Below are positions 51,101-62,280 of a DNA stretch of 64,000 nucleotides, piece by piece. The stretch is from positions 329,883-393,882 of the forward strand of contig JAJAGP010000239.1 in assembly GCA_025084515.1 (NCBI GenBank). The letters run 5' to 3'. The notes under the pieces are model-generated. The model did no database searches. It saw nothing but the letters and a program-made list of their open reading frames with translations, and had not been told where the DNA came from. Numbering within the stretch: the stretch's first letter is position 1; each line of letters opens with the position of its first letter. This DNA comes from Ancistrus triradiatus (taxonomy: Eukaryota > Chordata > Actinopteri > Siluriformes > Loricariidae). A program made the translations under genes and the position numbers.

Positions 51101-53820
51101 GTCTCATTCATTCATTCATTCATTCTCTCTCTCTCACTCTCTCACAAACACACACACACACTCACTCACACACTCACTCACTCACACTCACTCACACACA
51201 CTCACTCACACTCACTCACTCACACTCACTCACTCACACACACTCACACACACTCACTCACACTCACTCACACACTCACTCACTCACACTCACTCACACA
51301 CACTCACACACACTCACTCACACTCACTCACACGCACTCACTCACACACCCTCACAACACACACCCCACTCACGTCACCCACCTCACTTCCACTCAACAA
51401 CCCCACTTACACCATCCCCACACAACACGCACACACACGCACGCACACCATCACACACACTCACCACGCCACTCACACACACATCACACACACTCACTCA
51501 CACCGGCCACCCCACACCTCACGCGACTCACAACACTCACACCCCACACCACGCACTTCAAACACATGCACGCCACTCACACACACTCACACACACACTC
51601 ACCCACACACACACTCACTCACACACACTCAACCCTCACGCACCCTCACACCACTGCCTCACACCCCACGGCATCACTCACACACACTCACACACTCCCT
51701 CACTCACCACCCCACCTACACACCGACGTAGATCACTCGACACATCAACACTCACACACACTCACTCACCACACACCACGCCCACACTCACACACCCACG
51801 CTCACTCCACGCACTCACACATCACTCACTCACACACTCACTCATCCTCACACCACACTCGCAACTCAAACACCTCAAACACACTCACTCCTGCACTCAC
51901 TCCACACACTCACACACACACTCACACACACACTGCACACACACACTCAGCACCACTCACTCCACATAACAACTCAAACGCACATTCAAACGAACTCCAC
52001 ACACACACCTCACACACGCACTCACACACATCCACTTGTACTGCACACACTCACCACTCACTCACACACTCACACTCACTCACTCACTCACACACTCCAC
52101 AACACACTCACTCTACTCACACACAGCACCACTCACACCGCACTCACTCACTCACTCACTCACAAACCACTCGCACACCACCACACACACACTCACTCAC
52201 ACACCGCACACCCACGCTCACACACTCACTTACATCACACACTTCACATCAATCACTCACACTCACACTCACTCACACCACTCACACACTCACCCCTCAC
52301 AGCACACACACACACACACATCACACTCACTTACTGCTCACTACTCCACCCACACACTGCACAACTCACTCACACACTCACACTCACTCTCAAACAAAAG
52401 CACTCACTCACTCACTCACATCACTCACACCTGTCACACAACACACCACACACACAACCACTCACTCAACACACGCACAACACACGCCCACCACACTCAC
52501 TCACACACCTCACATCACTCACACACTCACACTCACCCACCAACCAGCATGGCACCACATCAAGCCAAGCTCAACCTTTCTTCCCCCCCCCCCCTCTCAC
52601 TCACACGCAGCTCACACAACACACCACAGCACATCACTCACACACACACACTCACGCACTCACGTCACACACAACTCAACGCACACACGCACACACTCAC
52701 ACACTCACTCCTCACTCCACACACTCCACACACTCACACGCACAAACACTCACTCCACACACACGCCACTCGGACACACACTCACTTACTCACACACTTC
52801 ACACACTCACTCACACAACTGCCCACTCAGCACTCACTCACACAACACCACTCACTCACACACTCACACCCACACACACATCACAACACTCACTCACTCA
52901 CACACACACACACTCCTCTGCGTCACTCACACACTCACTCACACACTGCACTCAACACTCCCACTCACGCTTAACACACCTCACACACTCACCTCACACA
53001 CCACCTCACTTACACACCACGCACACACGCCCTTACTCACAAAAACACTCACTCACACACCACACTCACTCACTCACTCACACACCTCACTCACACACAT
53101 CCACACGCCACACCACACCCACCCACACTCTCATGTCCACACACACTACACAACACTCACGTCACTCGACTACACTCACACACACTCTCACATCACTCAC
53201 TCCCACGCACATCACCCACACTCACACTCACCTCACACAGCGATCTCCACACTCACACACACACACTCACTCCACTCACACACATCACACACTCACAACA
53301 CAACACCTCACTCACACTTCACACCAACCATCACACACACTACACACACGCACACACCTCTCACACGCACACTCCCACACGCCACACTCCACATCACACA
53401 CGCACTCACCGACCTCGACACACCTCACTCACTCACGAACACACAACACACTCACCACTCACTGCCACACACTCACACACACTCACGACACCCACACACT
53501 CACAGCACTCACCCACACCACTGCACTCAAAGAACACACTCACTCACACACACTCACACACTCACACACACTCACTCACTCACACACTCACACACTCACA
53601 CTCACTCACACACTCACACACACTCACACACTCACACACTCACACACACACTCACACACTCACACACTCACACACTCACACACTCACACACACACTCACA
53701 CTTGCTCAGACTCGACCTTAATCATCCACACTGTCATTCATTTAATCGTTTTCTAAACCCACTTAATCCACAAAATGGAAACCAATCCTGGACAGGGCGC
53801 CAGTCCATCACAGGGCATGT

Positions 53821-53878
<58 letters not shown>

Positions 53879-55042
53879 CTTGAGACAGCAATTTATCCTA
53901 ATGCTGTTTCAAAAGGTGGGAGGAAACTGGAGTACCTGCAAAAGTCCCATGAGGAGAACATGCAAACTCCAAACACAGGCAGAATTCGGGCTGGGACTCG
54001 AACCTGGGGTTCACATGACCAACTAAACATGGAAAAACACGCTTTAAAAACGACTTAAGTATTTGCATATTGAAGACAATAACTGATAATTAATGGTGTT
54101 TATATTCATAAGTGTTTAAATATTCATGTAGTAATATGATATTTTAATTAATAACAATAATTAAGCATAACTAACAACGATAAAGGCTGAATGATTGTCT
54201 GAAAATATCAATATTGTTTATATATGTGCTAATAACTTTAATAAACAGCTATTAAGCAATATTATTAGGTAATAAGTAGGGCTTTTGATCGATAAAAAAA
54301 AAACTAATTAATCACGCATTGTGCTGTAATTAATCGCGTCTTTCTTCTTAAGTCTGAAGCTTCCTATAATGGATATATCCCGGACTTAATGTAGTATAAA
54401 CACAAATAAAACATTTCATTTCATATGTTGTTTTCAAAGTCTTTTTTAATTTTATTAACAAGTTAAATGATAAATAAAATAAATAAAATAATAATAAAAC
54501 TCAGACCTGTATTTTACAGTGGCATTTATCATTATTAAAATATTTAAAATAGAAATCAGAAAGATATCATGAGGACGTGTCATTAGTTTTCTCATATAGT
54601 TACAGACCTTTCAGATTCAGCCGATTATTGAGCGGGAGTTTGCATGTTCTCCCTGTGTATATGTGGGTTTTCTCCAGGTGCTCCTGCTTCCTCCCAGATT
54701 GCAAAGATATAAAGCTAATAAAAATACAAGCATAATTAATTTTGACAGCACTAGTAATAGATAATAATTAATAAACTGGTGCTCGATTGGCACAGAGGCC
54801 TAATCGATCAGCAGGAGAGGAGACTGATGGGAGGGATCATCCCCAGCACTGCAACAGTGACTCCTACCCAGTCCTGCGGTGGACAGGCGGCCCATCCAAG
54901 CTACCTAAGTGTTACAAAAGACTTAATTACTGAAAATAAACCTAAGCAAATAAAGCTACAGTACTAATACTTTTGGCTCACCCACAGTGCAGTTCAGGAG
55001 GAGAGAAGTGAGGAGGAGGAGAGTGATGAAGGTTAAACCCAT
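36441..55042 (-). CDS. alpi: Intestinal-type alkaline phosphatase, copy 2, complete
   Basis: Tandem paralogue of copy 1 with the same exon plan. Exons: 54982-55042, 50933-51055, 49631-49746, 46749-46923, 43479-43651, 42642-42776, 41578-41653, 38531-38665, 38256-38447, 36774-36890, 36441-36700; 1563 nt, 520 aa. Signal peptide about residues 1-19 (leucine-rich). All key residues are present: D61 (LGDG), nucleophile S111 (DSAGT), S174 (QHASP), E331, D336 and H340 (RIDHGHH), D377-H378 (TADHSHVF), H452 (THGGEDV). The hydrophobic C-terminus suits GPI anchoring. Exons 3-5 and 8-10 have the same lengths as in copy 1; introns are much longer, inflated by repeats, so the gene spans 18.6 kb against 11.3 kb. 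Intron 8 is AT-AC as in copy 1. Both copies look functional from sequence. Confidence 0.96.
37680..37860. repeat. (GAAA)n-type purine-rich repeat
   Basis: Two runs of GAAA/GACA tetranucleotides separated by about 60 bp, in copy 2 intron 9. Confidence 0.93.
38448..38530 (-). other. AT-AC intron 8 of alkaline phosphatase copy 2, 83 nt
   Basis: Exon 8 ends GTA-GAA-G; the intron starts ATGAGTTTTG at 38530 and ends TTTATTTTAC at 38448; exon 9 continues GA-GGG-AGG-ATC-GAT, giving E-G-G-R-I-D. Reading through the donor meets a TGA within four codons, and an AG acceptor (CGAG) would break the frame. The whole intron is visible in one glance, so misplacement is unlikely. The donor is a U2-like GTGAGT with first base A. 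Confidence 0.88.
38935..39130. repeat. (GAAA)n/(GGAA)n repeat in copy 2 intron 7
   Basis: Purine-rich tetranucleotide array; the Phe/Leu/Ser open frames on the opposite strand are its shadow. Confidence 0.92.
39955..40110 (+). repeat. Dispersed 'AATAAGGTTTCTTCC...' repeat
   Basis: Closest in wording to 34545-34735; minus-strand relatives follow at 40845-40925 and 41150-41270. Confidence 0.6.
41920..42382 (-). mobile_element. Internally deleted Tc1/mariner-type element, family A copy 3
   Basis: Both ends carry inverted CATTCCTGCATTTC / GGCCTGAAATGCAGGAATGG words, and the middle has the family's GGAACATTGTTTTTAAACAT and GTAGAGGG blocks. The transposase body is missing. In copy 2 intron 6. Confidence 0.75.
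44345..44440. repeat. CA/CG-rich alternating purine-pyrimidine tract
   Basis: CACA interspersed with CGCA and GCAT words, in copy 2 intron 4. Confidence 0.85.
44847..45172. repeat. Large inverted repeat enclosing (CA)n and (TG)n
   Basis: The arm at 44847-44893 (AGATTAGTAGCACATCTG... ACTTTCACTGGAATGACTTG) is the near-perfect reverse complement of 45117-45172. Inside lie (CA)n at about 44919-44961 and (TG)n at about 45076-45107, which are also mutually complementary. The whole can fold into one long hairpin. Confidence 0.88.
45790..46110 (+). pseudogene. Tc1-like transposase fragment in copy 2 intron 4
   Basis: Translated words RKLLLSKKKH and then SGGSMVWACFAASGPG match conserved Tc1-family transposase phrases. 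They are broken by stops and frame changes, and both ends are missing. Confidence 0.65.
47195..48010 (-). pseudogene. Degenerate Tc1/mariner transposon, family A copy 4
   Basis: The longest relic of family A: a 186-codon frame carries GDLRSLRRHCTKNRH, the linker YHLKRYCAKKKPYV and, after a frame slip, FGRNRRRV. These correspond to the helix-turn-helix and catalytic-domain start of a Tc1-type transposase. Ends have the family inverted words. Not intact. In copy 2 intron 3. Confidence 0.75.
48245..48490 (+). repeat. Dispersed SINE/LINE-tail-like repeat
   Basis: Wording such as AACCAACCCTAGACTGGGCA, ...CACACTCACAG, and GGGCATCAAACCCCTGC resembles a repeat at 53770-54010 and shorter pieces near 32660, 49340, 54640 and 57550. 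Common fish repeat style; class not assigned. Confidence 0.45.
50380..50820 (+). pseudogene. Tc1-like transposon fragment in copy 2 intron 2
   Basis: Retains GTATTTCAGAAACTGCTGAT, GGGCTACAGCAGCAGAAGAC, CTGTCAGCTAAGAACAGAA and GTAATGGTGTGGG blocks in the order of the fish Tc1-like family also found at 16624. Frame is broken and terminal repeats are absent. Confidence 0.75.
51103..53705. repeat. 2.6-kb G-poor CACACTCA-type array
   Basis: Degenerate tandem CACA/CTCA words with almost no G on the plus strand, starting about 45 bp from the exon 2 acceptor of alkaline phosphatase copy 2 and occupying most of its intron 1. The 1009-codon open frame across it exists only because stop codons cannot easily form in this composition; it encodes Thr/His/Ser low-complexity sequence and is not a gene. 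Many one-base irregularities could be real decay or sequencing error. Confidence 0.95.
53770..54010 (+). repeat. Dispersed repeat interrupted by (CA)n
   Basis: GGGCGCCAGTCCATCACAGG, a (CA)n run at 53822-53871, then GTGGGAGGAAACTGGAGTAC and GAACATGCAAACTCC: a common fish repeat arrangement. Confidence 0.6.
54780..54925 (+). repeat. Possible SINE-like repeat
   Basis: GCTCGATTGGCACAGAGGCC and CCTGCGGTGGACAGGCGGCC resemble dispersed short repeats. No defined ends; class unknown. Confidence 0.25.
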
Positions 55043-55110
55043 CCTGAACTGGAGAAACAGAGGACAGAAGGGTTTGCACCTCCGGCTTCTGTTCCTTCGT
55101 TATAAAGGGA
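55043..55110 (-). promoter_or_regulatory. Core promoter and 5' UTR of alkaline phosphatase copy 2
   Basis: A TATA box (CTTTATAA on the sense strand) lies at 55100-55107, 58 bp upstream of the start codon, implying a 5' UTR of roughly 30 nt. The matching layout in copy 1 supports both start codons. Confidence 0.65.
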
Positions 55111-55187
55111 GCAGGGCGACCACACAGGAACGCTTCGCCCTCACGTCGGTCTGTTTTTCAGTTTGGGAAGTTTCCTCTCCTCTCCTC

Positions 55188-55191
<4 letters not shown>

Positions 55192-55225
<34 letters not shown>

Positions 55226-55238
55226 CTCTCTCTCTGTT
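55192..55238. repeat. (TC)n microsatellite upstream of copy 2
   Basis: CT/TC dinucleotides with one CG interruption, about 85 bp upstream of the TATA box. Confidence 0.95.
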
Positions 55239-55239
55239 A

Positions 55240-57060
55240 TTGTAGCTCTTTCATGTGGTGTCGATTTTTACACCAGCTAATTCAGAGGAAAAATGAGAGA
55301 GAGATGTGTGTTGGCACGCGGCATCAGCGCAAACGGGGTTAGAGACTCACTTTCTAAAAAGTTTGAAACAGGAGAGCTTTTTCTCTCCTTCTTTAAGTCA
55401 GTCTTGAGAATCAGGATGCATTTAAGCGAGAAATTAAAGCGAGTCGTGTTTATAGCATTTCTCCTCCATGAGGTAGTGGAGGTTGAACACCTTGTAAAGA
55501 GAATGGAAAATAAGGACGAACAGGGTCTCAAAAGGTTCAGAGCTTCTATACAGGGACTGAGGAAAGAGAGCACACACACGTGGGTGATCCGGCGGCTAAT
55601 AAAAACAAAACGTGAGCTTCACCCTGCACGAGGCCCCACATGAAGCCGTCACAAAGTACGTACGGACGGACTCAAGACCCTGCTCACTCAGACACGTCTT
55701 AAAACAGCATCCAAAAAGTCTGCTCTTAGAAGGAGAAACTTTTATCATCGAGGTTGTCGGTGAGCTCTGTCGCGCCATCAATCCCAGAGGAAACCTTCAA
55801 TAAAAGCTTAAAACTTCGTTAAAAGCGCCAAGAGTGACCCGAGATGGAAGGAGGGAGATGTCGTGGACTGGTAGAACATTAGTGGGATTTAAAATGTGCT
55901 CAGATAGAACTTTAAGACTGATTGGCACTCTGTCTAGGTTTGGAACCCACCTTGTGCCCTGTTTTGCCACAGGGCCCAAACACAGACATTTGCATTTCTT
56001 TTCCACCAAGAGTTGTGAATGATCTGAGTGTGTTTAATAAAAAACAAAAAGTACAATTGTAGTTTGAGGAGTGTGTGTGTGTGTGTGTGTGTGTGTGAGT
56101 CATGACGTGTTGGATGAAAATCAGACCACATTTTATGAAGCATTAATAAAGAAATCCACCCCAAAGGGTCACAACGTTTTTTTTTCTGGCTGCGTGTATC
56201 TGTTTCGTTTGTGACTAAGCAAACCACGGCTCTCACATTACCCAGAGGGGTATAAATCGAACCACAGCTTTGTTACATTAATCTCTCGATACACAGGCAT
56301 CGTTAGGTTGTTACATAACAAACGTGTTCCTACACAACTTTGCAAAGGATGCATGAACAATTTTGTCACTGTAAACTCAAAATAAGGAGGAAAAATGGTA
56401 ATTATTACACATGACTGCTTTAGACCCTCTTTGTTTTCCAGATGCATGCTTTTTGCTGTTCTTTCTTAAATAAAAGGTCTAATTCCTGTCTAGTGCCCAG
56501 AAAGAAAGAGGTGCAATCATAAACCAAAAGTTTCGGCATCCCGGTCAAGTGACGTTTTGATTTTCTGAATGAATAAAACTGAAAACTGAAACAGGACCAG
56601 CACGTTTTAACGCATTCCACACTTAAACACATTCCTCCAGAGAACAAGGACCACCTCGTCATTCAGAGGTGCCCAAACTTTTGCCAAGACATGCCCACTC
56701 ACACCTGAGCGCCACCTTTGCTGCCACACCCCTTCAGACAGGTGATGCATCTGATAAAGATCTGACAGAGGAACTCACCTGCAGAGCCAGAGCCAGGAGC
56801 AGCACAGACGGAGCAGCAAAGCAGAAACAGGTAGAGCCCCGACCTCATGATGGCCTGATCTCCGAATAACCAAAAGCAGCCACCCTGAGCTCACTCTGCT
56901 CTCTTCACTCACCCCCCACAAGCACCCTCCTCTTCGTCACTACCCCGAAAACCAACAAGAGCGTCCAAACCACAGTGAGTGGAGATGTTCCCCCCTCCAG
57001 GCAGCGATCTGGAGCTGAATGAGTTATGCTAAAGCAGGGTTCGACTCGTCAACTTAAGCT
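55240..57060. other. Intergenic, no gene recognised
   Basis: Contains a (TG)n run at 56070-56098 and a short fish-repeat fragment near 55910-56000. Open frames are short and show no family motif. Confidence 0.45.
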
Positions 57061-57089
57061 CAGTAAAGACAGAGAGTGAGAGAGTGTGA

Positions 57090-57193
57090 GTGTGTGTGCG
57101 CGTGAGAGAGAGAGAGAGAGAGAGAGTTTACATTTTTCCATCTTACTGGCATAAGAACATATCCTTAGGCTTTTGGAGTCACACACATGCGCG

Positions 57194-57263
<70 letters not shown>
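57090..57263. repeat. Cluster of (GA)n, (CT)n and (CA)n microsatellites
   Basis: GA run at 57104-57127, CT run at about 57194-57230 and CA run at about 57231-57263. Confidence 0.95.
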
Positions 57264-57267
<4 letters not shown>

Positions 57268-57545
57268 CCATTACGCATCCATAGGCAACACTAACTCAAA
57301 ACTGCAGGACATCCACTACCTACTACCCTACAGCCACAGCCTTTAGTTTGGCCACTTCTACAAAAACAATCCTAAACATGGAACAAATGACATGGCAGAT
57401 GGCACAAAGTTTCAACATAAACCCTCTGGCACATTCACAACATCAGGGCACCGACCTGAAAATGCGACCCTAAAAAGAGTACAACGTCCCAAAACTTTTG
57501 CACATGTCAAAGTCTGCTATTAACTTTATTATTTCATTACTTTAA

Positions 57546-57770
57546 GAGGCATGGCACGTTGGCGCAGGGGTTAGTGACCTGGTTTCTAGTCACGGCATGA
57601 ACCATTGTCTGTGTGTGGGTACTCTCCCACCTTCCATATAAAGACTTACTAACTGGCACAACTGGTATCTCTAAATGTGTCCCTGTGTGAGTGTGTGATA
57701 AAATGGCACCCTGCTGCTTGTCAGATACCACCCCTTCCGTGACCCCAAATTGAATGAAACGGGTACAGAG
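57546..57770 (+). repeat. SINE-like dispersed repeat
   Basis: Starts GGCATGGCACGTTGGCGCAG, has a decayed B-box position, and continues with GTGTCCCTGTGTGAGTGTGT wording typical of tRNA-headed fish SINEs. Degenerate. Confidence 0.5.
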
Positions 57771-58219
57771 AGTGAGTCAGTGCCAATGTTAGGAATCAAA
57801 TGGTACTGAGGCAAACTTCTGCTTTGAAAACAGATCACAGACACATTCATAGGTGATCAGATAACTTAAAACCTTCAAAAAACAACATTGGAAAAACCTG
57901 AATCGATGAATATTCACCCTCAATTCGTCCTGCCATCCCATAATAACAGTCTGGAGTGCCATGTGCTAATGTAAGACGCTGTTACAGTTTGATTTGAGCA
58001 GGATTCAGAACTAAAGCCACAGATTTATGGTTGTATTTAACAGTCAAATATTCCATGCCTACGGTTTAGCAAACGCAAACAGACCTAATTCATCTTTCTA
58101 ATGATCTAATATTGAATTTCACAAGCAGCCGCTGTTTGTTAATCCTCAGAGGTAATGGCTGTAGCGAGGATGACGTTACCTCACTCGCAGACCAAACCAT
58201 TCATGAGATGATAATGAGC

Positions 58220-58226
<7 letters not shown>

Positions 58227-58265
<39 letters not shown>
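58227..58265. repeat. (AAT)n microsatellite
   Basis: About 13 AAT units. Confidence 0.97.
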
Positions 58266-58266
<1 letters not shown>

Positions 58267-58534
58267 CGGGACCTTGTGAAATAGTCGCCCCGTGCTTTTG
58301 GGATCTGACCTTGTACAAACTTGGCGAGCGTTTGCATCGATGCCAAGCACAAATAAGGTTTGGTCCAGTACTAATAATGAAACATAAGACCCAAAAACAA
58401 AAAGAGCTGGCAGAGAAAACCACAGTAATGGATAAACGAAGAAACACGCAGTCATGAAGAAAAACAGATGAGGAACGACAAGCGGAGAGAAAAGAAACGA
58501 GGAGGGGAGAAAGAAAGAATTATTCTTTAACCAG

Positions 58535-58830
58535 ACAGAGACAGAGAGAGAGAGAGAGAGAGACAGAGACGGAGGAGTCTGTGGACCACCTGAGTGGAAT
58601 TATAGTTTCTCGGCCCCTCTGACTCATCGGGAAGTAGTTTTATTTGTTTGCACAGAAAGAGAAACAAAACAACAAACACAGGGCAAGAAAGAGAGAGAGA
58701 GAAAAGTAGAATGAAAGGTGGACGCATGAGAAAGTGAGACTGACAAAGAAGGATAGAGACAGACAGACGGCAACAAGAGACAGAGGAGAAAGACAGACAG
58801 AAAGTGAGGGATCACAATAATTCAAGAGGT
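58535..58830. repeat. Purine-rich satellite, isolated unit
   Basis: Contains the block TTTCTCGGCCCCTCTGACTC followed by TTATTTGTTTGCACAGAAAG, the same monomer as the array at 60530-61930, plus flanking GA/GACA repeats. Confidence 0.75.
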
Positions 58831-58894
58831 CATGTAAAAGACATCGTACTCCGACCTGGAAATGGGATTTCTCAGTGCATGTATATACTTACGC

Positions 58895-59005
58895 AATAAT
58901 ACACGAGAGGGAGAGCTTTAACGTGAGATATTAATATTGCCAATATGAATTATTGCCAATTAATATTGCTCACGTTAAAGCACGACCTCGAGTGTATTAC
59001 TGCGA
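58895..59005. repeat. Imperfect palindrome at outer end of left element
   Basis: Arms of about 36 bp (CAATAATACACGAGAGGGAG... and its inverted partner around 58961-59004) flank an AT-rich centre. Related to the hairpin at 63294-63353. Confidence 0.75.
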
Positions 59006-60264
59006 TTATACCACAGTTCTGCTATCGCCATTTATTGCTAGATTGTAAAATAAAGAGGACAGAAAAATGATTCTCACCCGTCTGCGAGGTAAAATGGTAA
59101 AATGGCTATCGTTCCCCCGCGGCTAAGCCCTTCAGCCATTAATGTCGAGGAACAGAATGACCAATAACTGTTTATTATACAGACAATAACACAAATATAT
59201 TGAGTGGTCAGTTAATTTATTAAAATAAAGTTTATTTCCATTCAGCAAATAAAATGGGTGGGGTTTATAAGGCAGGCTGTTACTAAGATCCACTATAGCA
59301 AATCGGAGTGAGATCCTGGTGTTCTAACCAAAGTCTAGGATCCTGTTTGATTAGCGATTATAAATCTGCATGATGAAGCTCTTAATGTGAATCTGATCAG
59401 TCAGAAATGTAAGGGCAGAGCTACAGAGCATCAGCAGCTTCTGTGGGTTAGAGCTGGACTTACAGATAACTAACCTGTCAGATGAACGAAGCTCCGATCA
59501 GCCGCAGATGGTGTTTAATGAAAGATGCTGAGTTTAACTCCAGCAAACGCCGTCTTTGTGAGGGATGAAGCTGGTTCCATCATTTCTGGTGATGGGACTG
59601 ATCTTCAGTCTCGTTGAACTTCAGTCGAGCTGTGAATCAACCAGACGTTTGATTTAAAGGACTGACTTTGTTTCATTTACATTCACATTTATAGCATTTA
59701 GCAGATGCCCTCATCCAGAGCGACTTGATAGTCCAATCCAAGCAATGGTGGGTTCTTGCTCAAGAACCCAACTGTGGCAGCTTGGCAGAGGTGGGATTTG
59801 AACCCAGGACCTTCTGGTCCATAGTCCATTACCTTAATTGCTAGGCCGCCACAGTACCACAGTCCCACTGCACCACAGTTTTGCTTTTCCAGAGCTTCCA
59901 AATCCTAAAGGTGATAAACATTAATAAATGTTGGTCATTAATTTGGACATTAATTTGGTTGGTCATTGGTCATTGGTCGTTAATTAGGATTTGGACGTAG
60001 GTCATTAATAGCTTCATCTTCCAAATTTAAATCATTTTCAAAACCAGTAGATTTTCCAAAGTAATTATAGCTTTCATTTCGGCAGTGTTTTACGCATTAT
60101 AACTTGGCTGATTTTTAGGGCTGGCATTGTGGCTAGGTTATGTGTGTATGCTGCGGTTTAATACTTATGGAGCATCGTCACAGTGCCGTTACCGTGCAGT
60201 AACAGCACAGCTGGAGTGTCTCTCAGCCAATCAGATCACGGGGCTGGAACTGACAGTGGTATAA
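59006..60264 (-). mobile_element. ~1-kb transposon-like element, left copy, with inserted SINE
   Basis: Terminal inverted words TTATACCACAGTT (59006) and its decayed partner near 60249-60264. The body is the diverged reverse complement of 62281-63294, for example CTAACCAAAGTCTAGGATCC and CAGATAACTAACCTGTCAG-like blocks occur in both. Carries a SINE insertion near 59675-59853. No transposase frame, so non-autonomous. Confidence 0.78.
59675..59853 (-). repeat. tRNA-derived SINE
   Basis: On the minus strand: a tRNA-like head with B-box GGTTCAAATCC (59794-59804), then a tail with GAGGGCATCTGCTAAATGCT, the conserved 3' wording of teleost V-SINE/L2-tailed elements. Absent from the right copy of the host element, so it inserted later. 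Confidence 0.75.
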
Positions 60265-60529
60265 TATCACTTATTCTAAGACTTTCTGATTCTGACATAG
60301 ACCTGGTTGCTTGTTTCTGTCGTGGGATCTGGCAACCCCGGTGCACCGGCAAAAAGGCTTTTCGTTTCATGACACTTCTGTAGAGACACTGAAGTGCAGT
60401 TTATGCTTGACGAAATGAAGAATTTTGATATTTAACTAGTAAAGTTTGTACTTTACATCACATCCCTCATTTACGCTATCCCCCATAACAGAAGCAAGGT
60501 ATGTAACTCTGATCGGATTACTGACAAAA

Positions 60530-61841
60530 TCCAGAAAAAGACCAGAAAAAGACCAACACTGACAGACAGGCAGAGTAGAATTACAGTTTCTCGGCTCCTC
60601 TGAATCATCAGGACACAAATTATTAGGTTGCAAAAAGAGAAACAAACAGAGAGAGAGACAGATAGACATTGAGACAAAGTGACATACAAACAGCAACAAG
60701 AGAGAGAGAGAGACAGCAAGTAAAACAGACAGAGAAAGACAAACAGACAGACAGACAACCTAAGTGGAATTACAGTTTCTCGGCTCCTCTGACTCATTAG
60801 GACTCAGCTTTATCTGTTTGTCCAGAAAGAGAAACAAACCAACAAAATGATCGAGTGAGAGAAAGAGAGAGAATTAAAGATGGATGTCTGAGAAAGAGAG
60901 GAAGACTGACAAGAAAAGAAGGAGGGAGGGACAGGCCGAGGTGAGACAGACAGACTGATGGCAACAAGAGACAGAGGAGAAAGACAGACAGAAAATGAGA
61001 GGGACAAAGACAAAGAGACAGAAAGAGACAGACCAGGTCAGCACTGACAGACAGATGGTGTGTAAGAATTATAGTTTTCTGGCTCATCTGAATTATTAGA
61101 ACACAGCTTTATTTATTTGCAGAAAGAAAGAAGAAAAAATGGAGAGAGACAGGCAAAAGACTGAAAAAAGACAGTGACAGATCAGACAGCAAGTGAGACA
61201 GACGGGCAGGCAGATGAAATCTATGAATTACAGTTTTTCCACTCCTTTGAATCATCAAGATGCAGTTTTATTTATTTTTTTGCAGAAAGAGAAGCAAACA
61301 GAGAGAGAGACCAATGAAGACAGAAACAGAGACAGACACATTGAAACAGAGACACAAAGTGAGAGAAACTGATAGAAACAAGTGACAAATGGAGAGGGAC
61401 AGACCACACAGACAGGGACAGAAAAACCAACTGATGGCAACAAGAGACCGAGGAGAAAGACAGACAGTAAATGAGAGAGAGACATACAAAAGAGACACAT
61501 CAACAGAAAGACACAGACCAGGCAACACTGACAAACAGGCAGACAGGCGAAGTCCAAGAATTACAATTTCTCGGCTCCTCTGAATCATCAGGATGCAGCT
61601 TTATTTATTTGTTTGCAGAAAGAGAGAAGCAAACAGAAAGAGACAGGCAAATAAAGACACATCAACAGAAAGAGACAGATCGGGCCAACAGTGACAAACA
61701 GACAGACAGACGAAGTCCAAGAGGTAAGGTTCATTGGCTTCTCTGAATCATCAGGACGCAGCTTTAAGGGTTGCAGAATGAGAAACAAACAGAGAGAGAA
61801 ATAGAGAGAGAAAGAGCAGGTAAGATGCAAAGATAAAAATG

Positions 61842-61880
<39 letters not shown>

Positions 61881-61930
61881 GGACTTTAGACCACCTGAGT
61901 GGATTCAGTTTCTCTGTGACTCATCAGCTT
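60530..61930. repeat. Purine-rich satellite array, ~165-bp period
   Basis: The block TTTCTCGGCTCCTCTGAATC... GCAGCTTTATTTGTTTGCAG recurs near 60585, 60775, 61074, 61243, 61568, 61732 and 61905. Spacings are close to 165-195 bp or twice that. Between blocks the DNA is GAGA/GACA-rich. Many short Ser/Leu/Cys frames on the minus strand are its shadow. Confidence 0.85.
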
Positions 61931-62184
61931 TATTTGCTTGTACAAAGAAAGAGTTTCAGTAGATTTACATTCAGATTTGGGTAAGGATTCGAGCGTCCTG
62001 AGACATACATGGACTGATGACGTTCCCTGCTTCAACTCCTGCTCAGGCCTGAGCTGCCACCTGGCACTGCCAGCTGAACAGTGCCATCTAGAACACTTCA
62101 GACCAGGGGCCGAATTCATGAAGATTTCTTAAGAAAAGACCCGCAAAGGTTCTTAAGACAAACACTAAGACGTTCTTAAGGATG

Positions 62185-62280
62185 TTCTTAAATGTCAAGT
62201 CAAGTCAGATCTATTTATATAGCGCTTTTTACAATGGAGCATTGTCTCAAAGCAACTTTACAAGTTTAGATTATCTCCTA
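62185..62280 (+). repeat. Dispersed 'TTATATAGCGCTTTTTACAA' repeat
   Basis: Contains ATTTATATAGCGCTTTTTAC and CATTGTCTCAAAGCAACTTT, wording shared loosely with 41145-41200. A frequent fish repeat; class not assigned. Confidence 0.5.

Noticed and set aside
51029..54058. 1009-codon open reading frame on the plus strand, with shorter frames in other phases
   Set aside because: It is translation of a CACTCA-type array on the strand opposite alkaline phosphatase copy 2. Composition alone suppresses stops; the product is His/Thr/Ser low complexity without a domain.
58527..61830. Many Ser/Leu/Cys-rich minus-strand frames
   Set aside because: All fall on the GAGA/GACA satellite and repeat its period; no conserved domain.
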